This document shows positions 1-8,942 of a stretch of DNA of 64,000 nt, one piece after another (position 1 is the first letter of the stretch; each line of letters begins with the position of its first letter). The translations under genes were made by a program, and so were the position numbers. A model generated the notes under the pieces. That model had not been told where the DNA came from, did no database searches, and saw only the letters and a program-made list of their open reading frames with translations. The DNA is from Pseudomonas benzenivorans (GTDB lineage Bacteria; Pseudomonadota; Gammaproteobacteria; Pseudomonadales; Pseudomonadaceae): assembly GCF_900100495.1 (NCBI RefSeq), contig NZ_FNCT01000004.1, positions 186,001-250,000 of the forward strand. Reading direction: 5' to 3'.

Positions 1-561
1 GGTGCCTTGGCGGCCGGTGCCATGGGCTTGCTGCTGGGCAACAAGAAGGCCCGCAAATTCGGCGGCAAGGCGTTGACCTACGGCGGCCTGGCCGCGCTCG
101 GGGTGATCGCCTACAAGGCCTATGGCAACTGGCAGGCGCAGCAGGCCCAGGCGCCGCAGGGCGAGCCGCAGACCCTGGATCGCCTGCCGGCGCCGCAGGT
201 CGAGCAGCACAGCCAGGCCATCCTCAAGGCGCTGGTGGCGGCGGCCAAGGCCGACGGTCATGTCGATGCCCGTGAGCGCCAGTTGATCGAGGGCGAACTG
301 GTCAAGCTGACCCAGGATGCCGAACTGCGACACTGGCTCGACGCCGAGCTGAACAAACCGCTCGATCCCGCCGAAGTGGCGCGCGCGGCGAGCAGCCCGG
401 AAATGGCCGCCGAGATGTATATCGCCAGCGTGCTGATGGTCGACGAGGAGCACTTCATGGAGCGCGCCTACCTGGAAGAGCTGGCGCGCCAGCTCAAGCT
501 CGATCCGGCGTTGAAGAGCGAACTGGAAGTCCAGGTGCGCGCGGAGCTGAATGCCGGCTGA
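1..561 (+). CDS. DUF533/TerB-like inner-membrane protein, 5' truncated
   Basis: The frame is open from the first base of the window, so the true start lies upstream. The visible part has a Gly/Ala-rich hydrophobic segment (ALTYGGLAALGVIAYKAYG) that can form one membrane helix. A Gln/Pro-rich linker follows, then an acidic all-helical domain of about 110 residues. That domain contains the TerB/DUF533 signature region KALVAAAKADGHVDARER, where Asp and Glu residues could bind metal. The family includes YebE of E. coli and has no settled function. A palindromic repeat and then the GMC oxidoreductase follow. The family call is fairly secure; function is unknown. Confidence 0.75.
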   Translation, partial: GALAAGAMGLLLGNKKARKFGGKALTYGGLAALGVIAYKAYGNWQAQQAQAPQGEPQTLDRLPAPQVEQHSQAILKALVAAAKADGHVDARERQLIEGELVKLTQDAELRHWLDAELNKPLDPAEVARAASSPEMAAEMYIASVLMVDEEHFMERAYLEELARQLKLDPALKSELEVQVRAELNAG

Positions 562-570
562 TGCCGCTCG

Positions 571-621
571 GTAGCCCGGATGTAATCCGCGGCAGCTATT
601 CCCGGATTGCATCCGGGCTAC
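571..621. repeat. Palindromic intergenic repeat, family A (GTAGCCCGGATG type)
   Basis: An imperfect palindrome whose outer arms GTAGCCCGGATG and CATCCGGGCTAC pair, with a second complementary pair AATCCG/CGGATT inside. It lies just after the stop of the DUF533 gene. A half copy lies at 8143-8162 and a degenerate copy at 35187-35211, so this is a dispersed family. It may act as a transcript-end hairpin. Confidence 0.8.
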
Positions 622-726
622 ATGGGCGTTGTCATTCAGCGCGTCTATCTCAGACCAAAAGATCATGCGGCTGGGCTGTCGCAGCGGCTAGGCTGTTCGT
701 CGATAACGACAACAGCGAGGTCGCCG

Positions 727-2370
727 ATGCAGGATTCCCTGGACAGTTACGACTACTTGATCGTCGGTGCCGGTCCGGCCGGCTGCCTGCTGGCCAACCG
801 CCTGTCCGCCGATCCTTCGGTGCGCGTGCTGCTGCTGGAGGCGGGCGGGCGCGACAGCTACCCGTGGATCCATATTCCGGTCGGCTACCTGTACTGCATC
901 GGCAATCCACGCACCGACTGGTGCTACGCCACCGCCGCCGAGCCGGGACTGAACGGCCGGGCGCTGAACTACCCGCGTGGGCGGGTGCTGGGTGGCAGCT
1001 CCTCGATCAACGGGATGATCTACATGCGTGGCCAGGCCCGCGACTACGACGCCTGGGCGGCGGCGGGCAACCCCGGCTGGGCCTGGGACGACGTCCTGCC
1101 GTTGTTCAGGCGTACGGAAAACCATTTCGCCGGCAGCAGCGAATTGCACGGTGGCGACGGCGAGTGGCGGGTCGAGCGCCAGCGCCTGTCCTGGCAGGTG
1201 CTGGAGGCCTTTCGCCAGGCCGCGGCGCAGAGCGGGATCGCCAGCATCGAGGACTTCAACGGCGGCGACAATGAAGGCTGCAGCTACTTCCAGGTCAACC
1301 AGCGTCGCGGCGTGCGCTGGAACGCTGCCAAGGCCTTCCTCCGCGACATTCGCCGGCGCCCCAACCTGCGTGTGCTGACCGGCGCCGAGGTGCAGCGGTT
1401 GATCCTCGCCGAAGGCCGCGCCGCCGCCCTGCAGCTGCGCTGGCAGGGGCGTGAGCGGACGATCCGCGCGCACCGCGAGATCCTCCTGTGCGCCGGCGCG
1501 ATCGGCACTCCGGCGCTGCTGCAGCGTTCCGGCATCGGTCCGCGGCCGCTGCTGCAGCGCCTGGGCATCGGCGTGCAACACGAGCTGCCCGGGGTCGGGG
1601 CCAATCTGCAGGACCACCTGCAACTGCGCCTGGTCTACAAGGTCAGCGGAGTGAGGACGCTCAACCAGATCGCCGCCAGTCCTTGGGGCAAGCTGGGCAT
1701 GGGTCTGGAATACCTGCTCAGGCGCAGCGGGCCGCTGGCCATGGCGCCCAGCCAACTGGGCGCGTTCGCCCGCTCCAGCGCCGAGCAGCCCTCGGCCAAC
1801 CTGCAGTACCACGTGCAGCCGCTGTCGCTGGAGCGCTTCGGCGAGCCCTTGCACGAGTTCCCGGCCTTCACCGCCTCGGTGTGCAACCTGCGTCCGCACA
1901 GCCGCGGCAAGGTGGAGATCCGCTCGCTGGAGCTCGGCGAGCCACCGCTGATCCAGCCCAACTACCTGAGCGATGCGCGCGACCTGCAGGTGGCCGCCGA
2001 GGCCATTCGCCTGACCCGACGCATCGTCGCCGCGCCGGCGCTGGCGCCGTTCCGGCCCGAGGAATACAAGCCGGGGCCGGGCTACCAGAGCGAGGAGGAG
2101 CTGCGGCGCGCGGCCGGGGAGATCGGCACCACCATCTTCCACCCGGTCGGTACCTGCAGGATGGGGGCGGGTCGCGATGCGGTGGTCGATGCCCAGTTGC
2201 GCGTGCACGGCGTGCCGGGACTGCGCATCGCCGATGCCTCGATCATGCCGAGCATCGTCTCCGGCAACACCTGTTCGCCGGTGCTGATGATCGCGGAGAA
2301 GGCCGCCGCGCTGATCGCTGCGCAAGCCGGCGCTGCGACTGTCGAGATGGCGCCGGTGCTGGCCGACTGA
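727..2370 (+). CDS. GMC-family FAD oxidoreductase (choline dehydrogenase-like)
   Basis: A 547-residue flavoprotein that probably oxidises an alcohol, with unknown substrate. The N-terminus carries the FAD dinucleotide fold (DYLIVGAGPAGC, Gly residues 14-19). The GMC signature GRVLGGSSSINGMIYMRG follows near residue 80, and the C-terminal FHPVGTCRMG and SGNTCSPVLMIAEKAA blocks carry the catalytic pair His472 and Asn514. The ATG at 727 has AGCGAGG six bases upstream and begins directly before the FAD fold. The frame is open back to 607, but that would add 40 residues translated from an intergenic repeat. There is no betB or betI neighbour and no signal peptide, so glycine betaine synthesis is not supported. 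It stands alone between the repeat and prfB. Confidence 0.9.
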   Translation: MQDSLDSYDYLIVGAGPAGCLLANRLSADPSVRVLLLEAGGRDSYPWIHIPVGYLYCIGNPRTDWCYATAAEPGLNGRALNYPRGRVLGGSSSINGMIYMRGQARDYDAWAAAGNPGWAWDDVLPLFRRTENHFAGSSELHGGDGEWRVERQRLSWQVLEAFRQAAAQSGIASIEDFNGGDNEGCSYFQVNQRRGVRWNAAKAFLRDIRRRPNLRVLTGAEVQRLILAEGRAAALQLRWQGRERTIRAHREILLCAGAIGTPALLQRSGIGPRPLLQRLGIGVQHELPGVGANLQDHLQLRLVYKVSGVRTLNQIAASPWGKLGMGLEYLLRRSGPLAMAPSQLGAFARSSAEQPSANLQYHVQPLSLERFGEPLHEFPAFTASVCNLRPHSRGKVEIRSLELGEPPLIQPNYLSDARDLQVAAEAIRLTRRIVAAPALAPFRPEEYKPGPGYQSEEELRRAAGEIGTTIFHPVGTCRMGAGRDAVVDAQLRVHGVPGLRIADASIMPSIVSGNTCSPVLMIAEKAAALIAAQAGAATVEMAPVLAD

Positions 2371-2498
2371 GCAGGGCGGGTGCCTGCCGTTAGTCCGGGC
2401 GCGCAGCGTCGATGCCCGCTGGTGGGCTGCCCGGAGCGGCGCGAGTCGGGTATACTCGCCGGCTTTTCCGAAAGTTTTACCTGCGAGTGCCGCCAGCC

Positions 2499-3594
2499 AT
2501 GGAAATCAACCCGATCCTTAACAGCATCAAGGACCTGTCCGAGCGCACCCAGACTATTCGGGGGTATCTTTGACTACGATCACAAGCATGATCGGCTGGT
2601 CGAAGTAAACCGCGAACTCGAAGACCCGAACGTCTGGAACAATCCCGAATACGCGCAGAACCTGGGGCGCGAGCGCTCCGCCCTGGCGCAGATCGTCGAG
2701 ACCCTGGATGACCTCAACGGCAGTCTCGGCGATTCCCGCGACCTGCTGGAGATGGCCGCCGAGGAAGGCGACCAAGGCGCCGTGGACGACGTCGCCAGCG
2801 AAGTCGAGCGTCTGCGCGGCATTCTCGAGAAACTCGAATTCCGCCGCATGTTCAGCGGCGAGATGGACGCCAACAACGCCTACCTGGACATCCAGGCCGG
2901 CTCCGGCGGCACCGAGGCCCAGGACTGGGCCAACATGCTGCTGCGCATGTACCTGCGCTGGGCCGACAAGCGCGGTTTCGACGCCACCATCATGGAACTG
3001 TCCGCCGGCGAAGTCGCCGGGATCAAGGGCGCTACCCTGCACATCAAGGGTGACTACGCCTTCGGCTGGCTGCGCACCGAGATCGGCGTGCACCGCCTGG
3101 TGCGCAAGAGTCCGTTCGACTCCGGCAACCGTCGCCACACCTCGTTCACCGCGGTGTTCGTCTCGCCGGAAATCGACGACAACATCGAGATCGAGATCAA
3201 CCCGGCCGACCTGCGCATCGACACCTACCGCTCCTCCGGCGCCGGTGGCCAGCACGTCAACACCACCGATTCGGCGGTGCGGATCACCCACGTGCCGACC
3301 AACACCGTGGTCAGTTGCCAGAACGAACGCTCCCAGCACGCCAACAAGGACACCGCCATGAAGATGCTGCGGGCCAGGTTGTACGAGCAGGAAGTGCAGA
3401 AGCGCAACGCCGCCTCGCAGGCCCTGGAGGACACCAAGTCGGACATCGGCTGGGGCCACCAGATTCGCTCCTATGTGCTCGACCAGTCGCGGATCAAGGA
3501 TCTGCGTACCAATATCGAGCGCAGCGACTGCGTCAACGTGCTCGACGGCGACATCGACGAATACCTCGAAGCCAGTCTGAAGCAGGGCCTGTAA
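2499..3594 (+). CDS. prfB: Peptide chain release factor 2 (programmed +1 frameshift)
   Basis: RF2 recognises UAA and UGA stop codons and triggers peptide release on the ribosome. Translation starts at ATG 2499 ([13 protein letters not shown]). After 24 codons it meets an in-frame TGA at 2571, and a +1 slip at CTT continues as [12 protein letters not shown] to 3594. This gives 364 residues, the usual RF2 length. The stop-codon tripeptide SPF (in [14 protein letters not shown]) and the catalytic GGQ (in [18 protein letters not shown]) are both intact. lysS follows after an inverted repeat, the common prfB-lysS order. Expression should be autoregulated: low RF2 favours the frameshift. Confidence 0.97.
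2561..2574 (+). other. prfB: Programmed +1 ribosomal frameshift site in prfB
   Basis: The sequence GGGGTATCTTTGAC contains the slippery CTT codon (2568-2570) followed by stop TGA (2571-2573) and C. A G-run (CGGGGG, 2559-2564) sits in the internal Shine-Dalgarno position three bases before CTT. In E. coli that position is AGGGGG, so one base differs. Skipping T2571 puts the ribosome in the GAC TAC frame. Confidence 0.95.
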
Positions 3595-3605
3595 GGCATT
3601 TGACT

Positions 3606-3708
3606 CCCTCTCCCCATCGGGGCGAGGGCGAGGGCGGGGGTGAGGGGCCGGGCTTCTGCCAGTCCAGCCCGCCCCCTCACCCTAACCCTCTCCCCCGTGG
3701 GGAGAGGG
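3606..3708. repeat. Long inverted repeat between prfB and lysS
   Basis: The left arm begins CCCTCTCCCC and the right arm ends GGGGAGAGGG. Inner parts also pair (GGGTGAGGGG with CCCCTCACCC), so about 100 bases could fold into one long hairpin. It resembles the mobile palindromic units common in Pseudomonas intergenic DNA. It fills almost the whole prfB-lysS gap, so it may affect read-through into lysS. Confidence 0.75.
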
Positions 3709-3736
3709 AACGAATCAGTGACGGAACTTGACGACC

Positions 3737-5248
3737 ATGAGCGACCAACAACTCGACCAGCACGACCACCACGCCCTGCAACAGGAAGAGAACAAGCTGA
3801 TTGCCCAGCGCAAGGAAAAGCTTGCCGCGGTGCGCGAGCAGGGCAATGCCTTCCCCAACGACTTCCGCCGTGACAGCTACTGTGCGGACCTGCAGAAGCA
3901 GTACGTCGACAAGACCAAGGAAGAGCTGGAAGCCGCCGCCATCCCGGTCAAGGTCGCCGGTCGCATCATGCTCAACCGTGGCGCCTTCATGGTCATCCAG
4001 GACATGACCGGGCGCATCCAGGTCTACGTCAACCGCAAGACCCTGCCGGCCGAGACCCTGGAAGCGATCAAGCACTGGGACATGGGTGACATCATCGCCG
4101 CCGAGGGCACCCTGGCGCGTTCCGGCAAGGGCGACCTGTACGTCGAGATGAGCAACGTGCGCCTGCTGACCAAGTCGCTGCGTCCGCTGCCGGACAAGCA
4201 CCACGGCCTGACCGACACCGAGCAGCGCTACCGCCAGCGCTACGTCGACCTGATGGTCAACGAGGAGGTACGCGAGACCTTCCGCGTGCGCTCGCAAGTC
4301 ATCGCGCATATCCGCAGCTTCCTGATGCAGCGCGATTTCCTCGAGGTGGAAACGCCGATGCTGCAGAGCATTCCCGGCGGTGCCGCGGCCAAGCCGTTCG
4401 AGACCCACCACAACGCCCTGGACATGCAGATGTTCCTGCGTATCGCCCCGGAGCTGTACCTCAAGCGCCTGGTGGTCGGCGGCTTCGAGAAAGTCTTCGA
4501 GATCAACCGCAACTTCCGTAACGAGGGCGTTTCGACCCGGCACAACCCCGAGTTCACCATGCTCGAGTTCTACCAGGCCTACGCCGACTACGAAGACAAC
4601 ATGGACCTGACCGAGGAGCTGTTCCGCGAGCTGGCCCAGCTGGTCCTGGGCAGCACCGAGGTGCCGTACGGCGACAAGGTATTCCACTTCGGCGAGCCCT
4701 TCGCGCGGCTGTCGGTGTTCGACTCGATCCTCAAGTACAACCCGGACATCACTGCCGCCGACCTGCAGGACATCGACAAGGCCCGTGCCATCGCCAAGCA
4801 GGCCGGGGCCAAGGTGCTCGGCTTCGAAGGCCTGGGCAAGCTGCAGGTGATGATTTTCGAGGAGCTGGTCGAGCACAAGCTGGAGCAGCCGCACTTCATC
4901 ACCCAGTATCCCTTCGAGGTCTCGCCGCTGGCCCGGCGCAACGACCAGGACCCGAACGTCACCGATCGCTTCGAGCTGTTCATCGGCGGCCGCGAGATCG
5001 CCAATGCCTACTCCGAGCTGAACGACGCGGAAGACCAGGCCGAGCGGTTCATGGCCCAGGTGGCCGACAAGGATGCCGGCGACGACGAAGCCATGCATTA
5101 CGACGCCGATTTCGTCCGCGCCCTGGAATACGGCATGCCGCCGACTGCCGGTGAGGGTATCGGCATCGACCGTCTGGTGATGTTGCTCACCAACTCGCCA
5201 TCGATCCGCGACGTGATCCTTTTCCCGCACATGCGTCCGCAGGCCTGA
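3737..5248 (+). CDS. lysS: Lysyl-tRNA synthetase, class II
   Basis: Charges tRNA-Lys with lysine in the cytoplasm. The 503-residue protein has an N-terminal OB-fold anticodon-binding domain ([20 protein letters not shown]), then the class II catalytic core. Motif 2 is [20 protein letters not shown] and motif 3 is [14 protein letters not shown] near the C-terminus. ATG 3737 was chosen over the in-frame TTG at 3728 because it gives the family length and an ordinary N-terminus (MSDQQLDQ). It probably shares a transcript with prfB despite the repeat between them. An intrinsic terminator follows directly. Confidence 0.97.
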   Translation: MSDQQLDQHDHHALQQEENKLIAQRKEKLAAVREQGNAFPNDFRRDSYCADLQKQYVDKTKEELEAAAIPVKVAGRIMLNRGAFMVIQDMTGRIQVYVNRKTLPAETLEAIKHWDMGDIIAAEGTLARSGKGDLYVEMSNVRLLTKSLRPLPDKHHGLTDTEQRYRQRYVDLMVNEEVRETFRVRSQVIAHIRSFLMQRDFLEVETPMLQSIPGGAAAKPFETHHNALDMQMFLRIAPELYLKRLVVGGFEKVFEINRNFRNEGVSTRHNPEFTMLEFYQAYADYEDNMDLTEELFRELAQLVLGSTEVPYGDKVFHFGEPFARLSVFDSILKYNPDITAADLQDIDKARAIAKQAGAKVLGFEGLGKLQVMIFEELVEHKLEQPHFITQYPFEVSPLARRNDQDPNVTDRFELFIGGREIANAYSELNDAEDQAERFMAQVADKDAGDDEAMHYDADFVRALEYGMPPTAGEGIGIDRLVMLLTNSPSIRDVILFPHMRPQA

Positions 5249-5253
5249 CGCCA

Positions 5254-5275
5254 AGCCGCCCCCGGGCGGCTTTTT
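5254..5275 (+). terminator. Intrinsic terminator after lysS
   Basis: Stem GCCGCC/GGCGGC with loop CCCG (5255-5270), extended by an A-T pair and followed by TTTTT. It starts six bases after the lysS stop. Confidence 0.85.
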
Positions 5276-5307
5276 GTTGTGGAGGGGCGGAATATATCCC
5301 GGCCACT

Positions 5308-5324
5308 GTTGCCTAATGAGCAAC
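5308..5324. promoter_or_regulatory. Possible operator before the TetR gene
   Basis: Inverted repeat GTTGC-N7-GCAAC lies 36 bases upstream of the TetR start, where autoregulation sites are often found. The arms are only five bases, so this is a weak candidate. Confidence 0.25.
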
Positions 5325-5360
5325 ATCATTCGTTCGACTGTGTGAGAGGACCGCTCCGCC

Positions 5361-6074
5361 GTGATCCATACGCCCGCCCAAGACAGCGCCGCGCTTGTCG
5401 CCAATGCCGTCGCCGAAAGTGTTCAGTACCAGGGGCGCAAGGCCAGCCGGCAGGGCAGTGAACAGCGCCGTCAGGCCATTCTGGATGCCGCCCTGCGGAT
5501 CATCGTGCGCGAGGGCGTGCGCGCCGTGCGTCATCGCGCGGTGGCGGCCGAAGCCGCGGTGCCGCTGTCGGCCACCACCTACTACTTCAAAGACATCGAC
5601 GACCTGATCACCGACACCTTCGCCCAGTTCGTCGAGCACAGTGCGGCCTACATGGCGAAGTTCTGGAACAGCACCCAGGGCGTGTTGCAGGAGCTGGTCG
5701 GCCAGCTCGACGGCAGCGTCGAGGCACGCCGGCACCTGGCGGACGAGATCGCCCGGCTGGCGGTGGAGTACGTGCGCCACCAACTGCTCACTCGCCGTGA
5801 CCACTTGATGGCCGAGCAGGCATTCCAGCAGGAGGCCCTGCTCAATCCACGGCTGCATGAACTGGTGCGGGCCCACGGGCAGATCCTCCTGCAGGGGGTC
5901 ACGCAGTTCTTCGAGGTGCTGGGTTCGCAGCAGCCGGAGCAGGATGCCAAGCTATTGACCGCCATCATCGTGCGCATGGAATATCAGGGCCTGCTCGATG
6001 GGGTCGAGCAGTTGGACAATGAAGGGATGTTGGTCATTCTTAAAAGGTATATGTATCTGGTCTTGGGGCTCTGA
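5361..6074 (+). CDS. TetR-family transcriptional regulator
   Basis: A 237-residue predicted repressor. After a 30-residue leader comes the TetR helix-turn-helix: RRQAILDAALRIIVREGV, then VRHRAVAAEAAVPLSATTYY (residues about 35-80). The C-terminal two-thirds is helical and should form the dimer and ligand pocket; its ligand cannot be read. The start is GTG 5361, with AGAGGA about ten bases upstream. The lipoprotein gene lies 83 bases downstream on the same strand and is the nearest plausible target besides itself. I recall a TetR gene next to lysS in P. aeruginosa too. Confidence 0.88.
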   Translation: MIHTPAQDSAALVANAVAESVQYQGRKASRQGSEQRRQAILDAALRIIVREGVRAVRHRAVAAEAAVPLSATTYYFKDIDDLITDTFAQFVEHSAAYMAKFWNSTQGVLQELVGQLDGSVEARRHLADEIARLAVEYVRHQLLTRRDHLMAEQAFQQEALLNPRLHELVRAHGQILLQGVTQFFEVLGSQQPEQDAKLLTAIIVRMEYQGLLDGVEQLDNEGMLVILKRYMYLVLGL

Positions 6075-6157
6075 ACCCCGCCGCAAGCCTCGCCACGAGG
6101 GGCTCGTCTCAAGGACACTCCGGCGCAGTGCCGAACCGTTTTCACAAGGAGAGAGGA

Positions 6158-6709
6158 ATGAAAGCCTGGCGCGTGCTGGTCGCGTTGTCCTGCCTGTGGT
6201 TGAGCGGTTGCCTGGTGACCTTCAAGGAGCCGATTCCGGCCAACGAGTCAGCGCCGATCCCGCTGCTCGGCGAATGGTCGCGCACCAACGAATGGGGCGA
6301 GCTGCTCTTTCTCGACATCAGCCGCGCCGGCTCCAACCTCTACAAGGCCAGGACCTATGTGGGCAGCCCGGACAATCTCGATAGCCAGGAAGAGTACGGC
6401 TTTACCGTGGCCCATCATGGGCGGCGCTGGTACTTGTCGGCGGGCCTGCCGAAGAAGCTCGGGGCGAATTTCGCCATCGCCGGTTTCGAGCTGACCACCG
6501 GCAACGAGCTGGTGATCTACAACCTCGATGTCGATCGCATCCAGCAGGAGCTCGAGCTGGGTGTGCTGCGCGGCAAGGTCGTGGCGATGCCCGAGGGCGA
6601 TGGCGTGCTGATCAGCAGCCCGCTGGAGACGGTGTTCGCCTACCTCGACGACCCGGCCAACTCGGATGTGTTCATCGAGGTCGCGCGCTATCAGCGCATC
6701 GGTCAATAA
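6158..6709 (+). CDS. Predicted lipoprotein of unknown function
   Basis: 183 residues with a classic lipoprotein signal: MKAWR, a hydrophobic stretch, then LSGC with the lipidated Cys at position 18. Residue 19 is Leu, so there is no inner-membrane retention Asp at +2 and sorting to the outer membrane is likely. The mature part is mostly beta-strand in character (GEWSRTNEWGELLFLDIS) and matches no family I know. ATG 6158 has the strong ribosome site GGAGAGAGG; the frame extends ten codons upstream without a site. It sits 46 bases before the DUF1704 gene. Confidence 0.8.
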   Translation: MKAWRVLVALSCLWLSGCLVTFKEPIPANESAPIPLLGEWSRTNEWGELLFLDISRAGSNLYKARTYVGSPDNLDSQEEYGFTVAHHGRRWYLSAGLPKKLGANFAIAGFELTTGNELVIYNLDVDRIQQELELGVLRGKVVAMPEGDGVLISSPLETVFAYLDDPANSDVFIEVARYQRIGQ

Positions 6710-6755
6710 TCAGTCGATTCGCGGCGCATGCAATGGCACAACCAATGAGGGAACG

Positions 6756-8045
6756 ATGAGCAGTCATAGAGGGTTGGACGGCTATCAACTGATCGTCCGC
6801 GCATTGTCCGACCGGATAGTCGAGGCGCAGACGCCGATCCGCGTGCTGGATGCGGTGAAGTGGGACGACAGCATCCGCCAGGGCTTTCTCAAGGCCAAGG
6901 GCAAGGCGATGCCGCCGGTCGATCACGGCTATTACCTGAATCGCCCGCTGGCCTTCGATTCCGACGCGAAGAAGCTGGAATTCCAGAACATCGAACGGGA
7001 TATCACCCGCCAACTCGGCCAGTTCAACCCGGTCGGGCAGATCATGCGCCGCATGTGCCGCGAATACCGCATGGTCATCCGCATGCTCGAGGCCCGCGGC
7101 ACGGCGGATTTCGGCCTGATCTCGCAGGAACTCTACGGCGCCGCCTCAGATGCCTTCCATGCCGGCGACCCGACCCTGGCCGACCTGGGGCTGATGCTCT
7201 CCGACTACCTGAACAACATCGCCGACCGCGGCGACCTCAAGGACGAGCCGAAGACGCTCGGCGCCAAGGAGGCCGTGGCCCTGCTGCAGACCCGCCTGGC
7301 CGCGGTATTCGGCGACGACACCATCCGCGTCTTCGAGTCCGACGGCATCCTCGCCGACGCGGCGGCCGGCGCCGATTACATCAAGATTCGCACCGATGCC
7401 CTGTTCAACGAGCGTGATGTCCGGGCCCTGGAAGTGCACGAGGGCCTGGTCCACGTCGGTACCACCCTGAATGGCCTGAATCAGCCGATCTGCACCTTCC
7501 TGGCCAAGGGGCCGCCATCCTCCACCGTGACCCAGGAAGGTCTGGCGATCCTGATGGAGGTGATCACCTTCGCCTCCTACCCGACCCGCCTGCGCAAACT
7601 GACCAACCGTACCCGCGCCATCCACATGGCCGAGGAGGGCGCGGACTTCCTCGAGGTGTTCGCGTTCTTCCGTGAGCAGGGGTACGGCCTGGAGGAGGGC
7701 TACAGCAATGCCAGCCGGGTGTTCCGCGGCTCCGTCCCGCAAGGCCTGCCGTTCACCAAGGACCTGTCCTACCTGAAGGGCTTCATCATGATCTACAACT
7801 ACATCCAGCTGGCCGTGCGCAAAGGCAAGCTGGAGCAGATACCGCTGCTGTTCTGCGGCAAGACCACCCTGGAGGACATGCGCACCCTGCGCAAACTGGT
7901 GGACGAGGGGCTGGTACTGGCGCCCAAGTACCTGCCGCCGCAGTTCCAGGACCTCAACGCCTTGTCGGCCTGGATGTGTTTCTCCAACTTCCTCAATCAC
8001 CTGAGTCTCGACCGGATCGAGGCCGACTACGCCAACATCCTTTGA
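6756..8045 (+). CDS. DUF1704 family protein, MATCAP-like putative metallocarboxypeptidase
   Basis: 429 residues of the DUF1704 family, which many annotations call 'flavohemoglobin expression-modulating QEGLA motif protein'. The QEGLA motif is present (TVTQEGLAILMEVITFA, Glu261). So is HEGLVH at residues 228-233, an HExxxH motif. In the animal relatives (MATCAP/KIAA0895 tubulin tyrosine carboxypeptidases) an HExxxH plus a later Glu binds zinc. By analogy His228, His233 and Glu261 would be the metal ligands here, and Glu229 the general base. The bacterial substrate is unknown. ATG 6756 follows GAGGGAACG; an earlier start would overlap the lipoprotein gene. No signal peptide is present. Confidence 0.85.
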   Translation: MSSHRGLDGYQLIVRALSDRIVEAQTPIRVLDAVKWDDSIRQGFLKAKGKAMPPVDHGYYLNRPLAFDSDAKKLEFQNIERDITRQLGQFNPVGQIMRRMCREYRMVIRMLEARGTADFGLISQELYGAASDAFHAGDPTLADLGLMLSDYLNNIADRGDLKDEPKTLGAKEAVALLQTRLAAVFGDDTIRVFESDGILADAAAGADYIKIRTDALFNERDVRALEVHEGLVHVGTTLNGLNQPICTFLAKGPPSSTVTQEGLAILMEVITFASYPTRLRKLTNRTRAIHMAEEGADFLEVFAFFREQGYGLEEGYSNASRVFRGSVPQGLPFTKDLSYLKGFIMIYNYIQLAVRKGKLEQIPLLFCGKTTLEDMRTLRKLVDEGLVLAPKYLPPQFQDLNALSAWMCFSNFLNHLSLDRIEADYANIL

Positions 8046-8061
8046 TGGCATGAACTCAGTC

Positions 8062-8125
8062 GTAGGGTGCGCTGTGCGCACCAAGGCTGGTGCGCATGGC
8101 CCGGGCGGCGCCCGCACACCCTACG
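8062..8125. repeat. Palindromic intergenic repeat, family B (GTAGGGTGCGC type), copy 1
   Basis: GTAGGGTGCGCTGTGCGCACC at one end pairs with the reverse-complementary GGTGCGCA and ACACCCTAC at the other. Related copies lie at 25355-25414 and 42591-42656. It occupies the gap after the DUF1704 gene. Confidence 0.8.
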
Positions 8126-8142
8126 CCAGCTGCAGTGAACCA

Positions 8143-8166
8143 TAGCCCGGATGCAATCCGGGGAAG
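8143..8166. repeat. Half copy of repeat family A
   Basis: TAGCCCGGATGCAATCCGGG matches the left arm of the 571-621 element. It is itself a short palindrome (CCCGGAT/ATCCGGG). It lies 30 bases before the next start codon. Confidence 0.65.
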
Positions 8167-8195
8167 CGTCCAATTCGAACTGCCAGGAGCCCCGC

Positions 8196-8942
8196 ATGCC
8201 CAGCCATTCGCTCGACTACGAAATCCTCGGCGCCTCGGCGCAGAGCGTGGAGATCATCCTCGACCCTGGCGAGACGGTGATCGCCGAGGCCGGGGTGATG
8301 AACTACATGACCGCGGGCGTGCGCTTCGAGACGCGCATGGGCGATGGCGCGGCGACAGGCGTGCTGGGCAAGCTGTGGAGTGCCGGCAAGCGCATGCTCA
8401 CCGGCGAGTCGCTGTTCATGACGCATTTCTCCAATACCGGTGAGGCGCCGGCGCGGGTGGCCTTCGCCGCACCCTATCCGGGCACCGTGGTGCCGATCCA
8501 GCTGGCGCAGGTGGGCGGCAGCCTGATCTGCCAGAAGGACGCCTTCCTCTGTGCCGCCTACGGCACGGCGGTCGGCATCAGTTTCAACAAGCGCCTGGGC
8601 GCCGGCTTCTTCGGTGGCGAGGGCTTTATCCTGCAGAAGCTCGAAGGCGACGGCCTGGCCTTCGTGCATGCCGGCGGCACGGTGATCCGCAAGGAGCTGA
8701 ACGATGAAACCCTGCGCCTGGATACCGGTTGCCTGGTAGCGTTCACCAGTGGCATCGACTACGACATCGGCCTGGCCGGCGGCCTGAAAAGCATGCTGTT
8801 CGGCGGCGAAGGCATCTTCCTGGCGACGCTCAAGGGCACCGGCACCGTGTGGATCCAGAGCCTGCCGTTCTCGCGCCTGGCCGAGCGCATCTACGAGGCC
8901 ACCTTCAAGGCACGCGAGGAAGTCCGTGCCGGTGGCAAGTGA
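8196..8942 (+). CDS. AIM24/TIGR00266 family protein
   Basis: 248 residues of the AIM24-like family, a double-stranded beta-helix fold with no established biochemical role. Typical features are [20 protein letters not shown] at the start, then [11 protein letters not shown], Gly-rich turns and [20 protein letters not shown] near the end. ATG 8196 was chosen because it begins at the conserved N-terminus with GGAG upstream; the frame is open 15 codons further back through the repeat. Its TGA overlaps the ATG of the next gene by one base, so the two are probably translationally coupled. Confidence 0.87.
   Translation: MPSHSLDYEILGASAQSVEIILDPGETVIAEAGVMNYMTAGVRFETRMGDGAATGVLGKLWSAGKRMLTGESLFMTHFSNTGEAPARVAFAAPYPGTVVPIQLAQVGGSLICQKDAFLCAAYGTAVGISFNKRLGAGFFGGEGFILQKLEGDGLAFVHAGGTVIRKELNDETLRLDTGCLVAFTSGIDYDIGLAGGLKSMLFGGEGIFLATLKGTGTVWIQSLPFSRLAERIYEATFKAREEVRAGGK

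Noticed and set aside
727..2370. betA choline dehydrogenase
   Set aside because: The GMC fold fits, but betB, betI and a choline transporter are absent, so only the family can be named.
2380..2571. An N-terminal extension of prfB in the downstream frame
   Set aside because: The normal start is ATG 2499 in the other frame followed by the programmed frameshift; the extension protein is unlike RF2.
3677..5404. A 575-codon open frame opposite lysS
   Set aside because: Antisense to lysS and crosses its terminator and a repeat; composition is typical of a GC-rich shadow frame.
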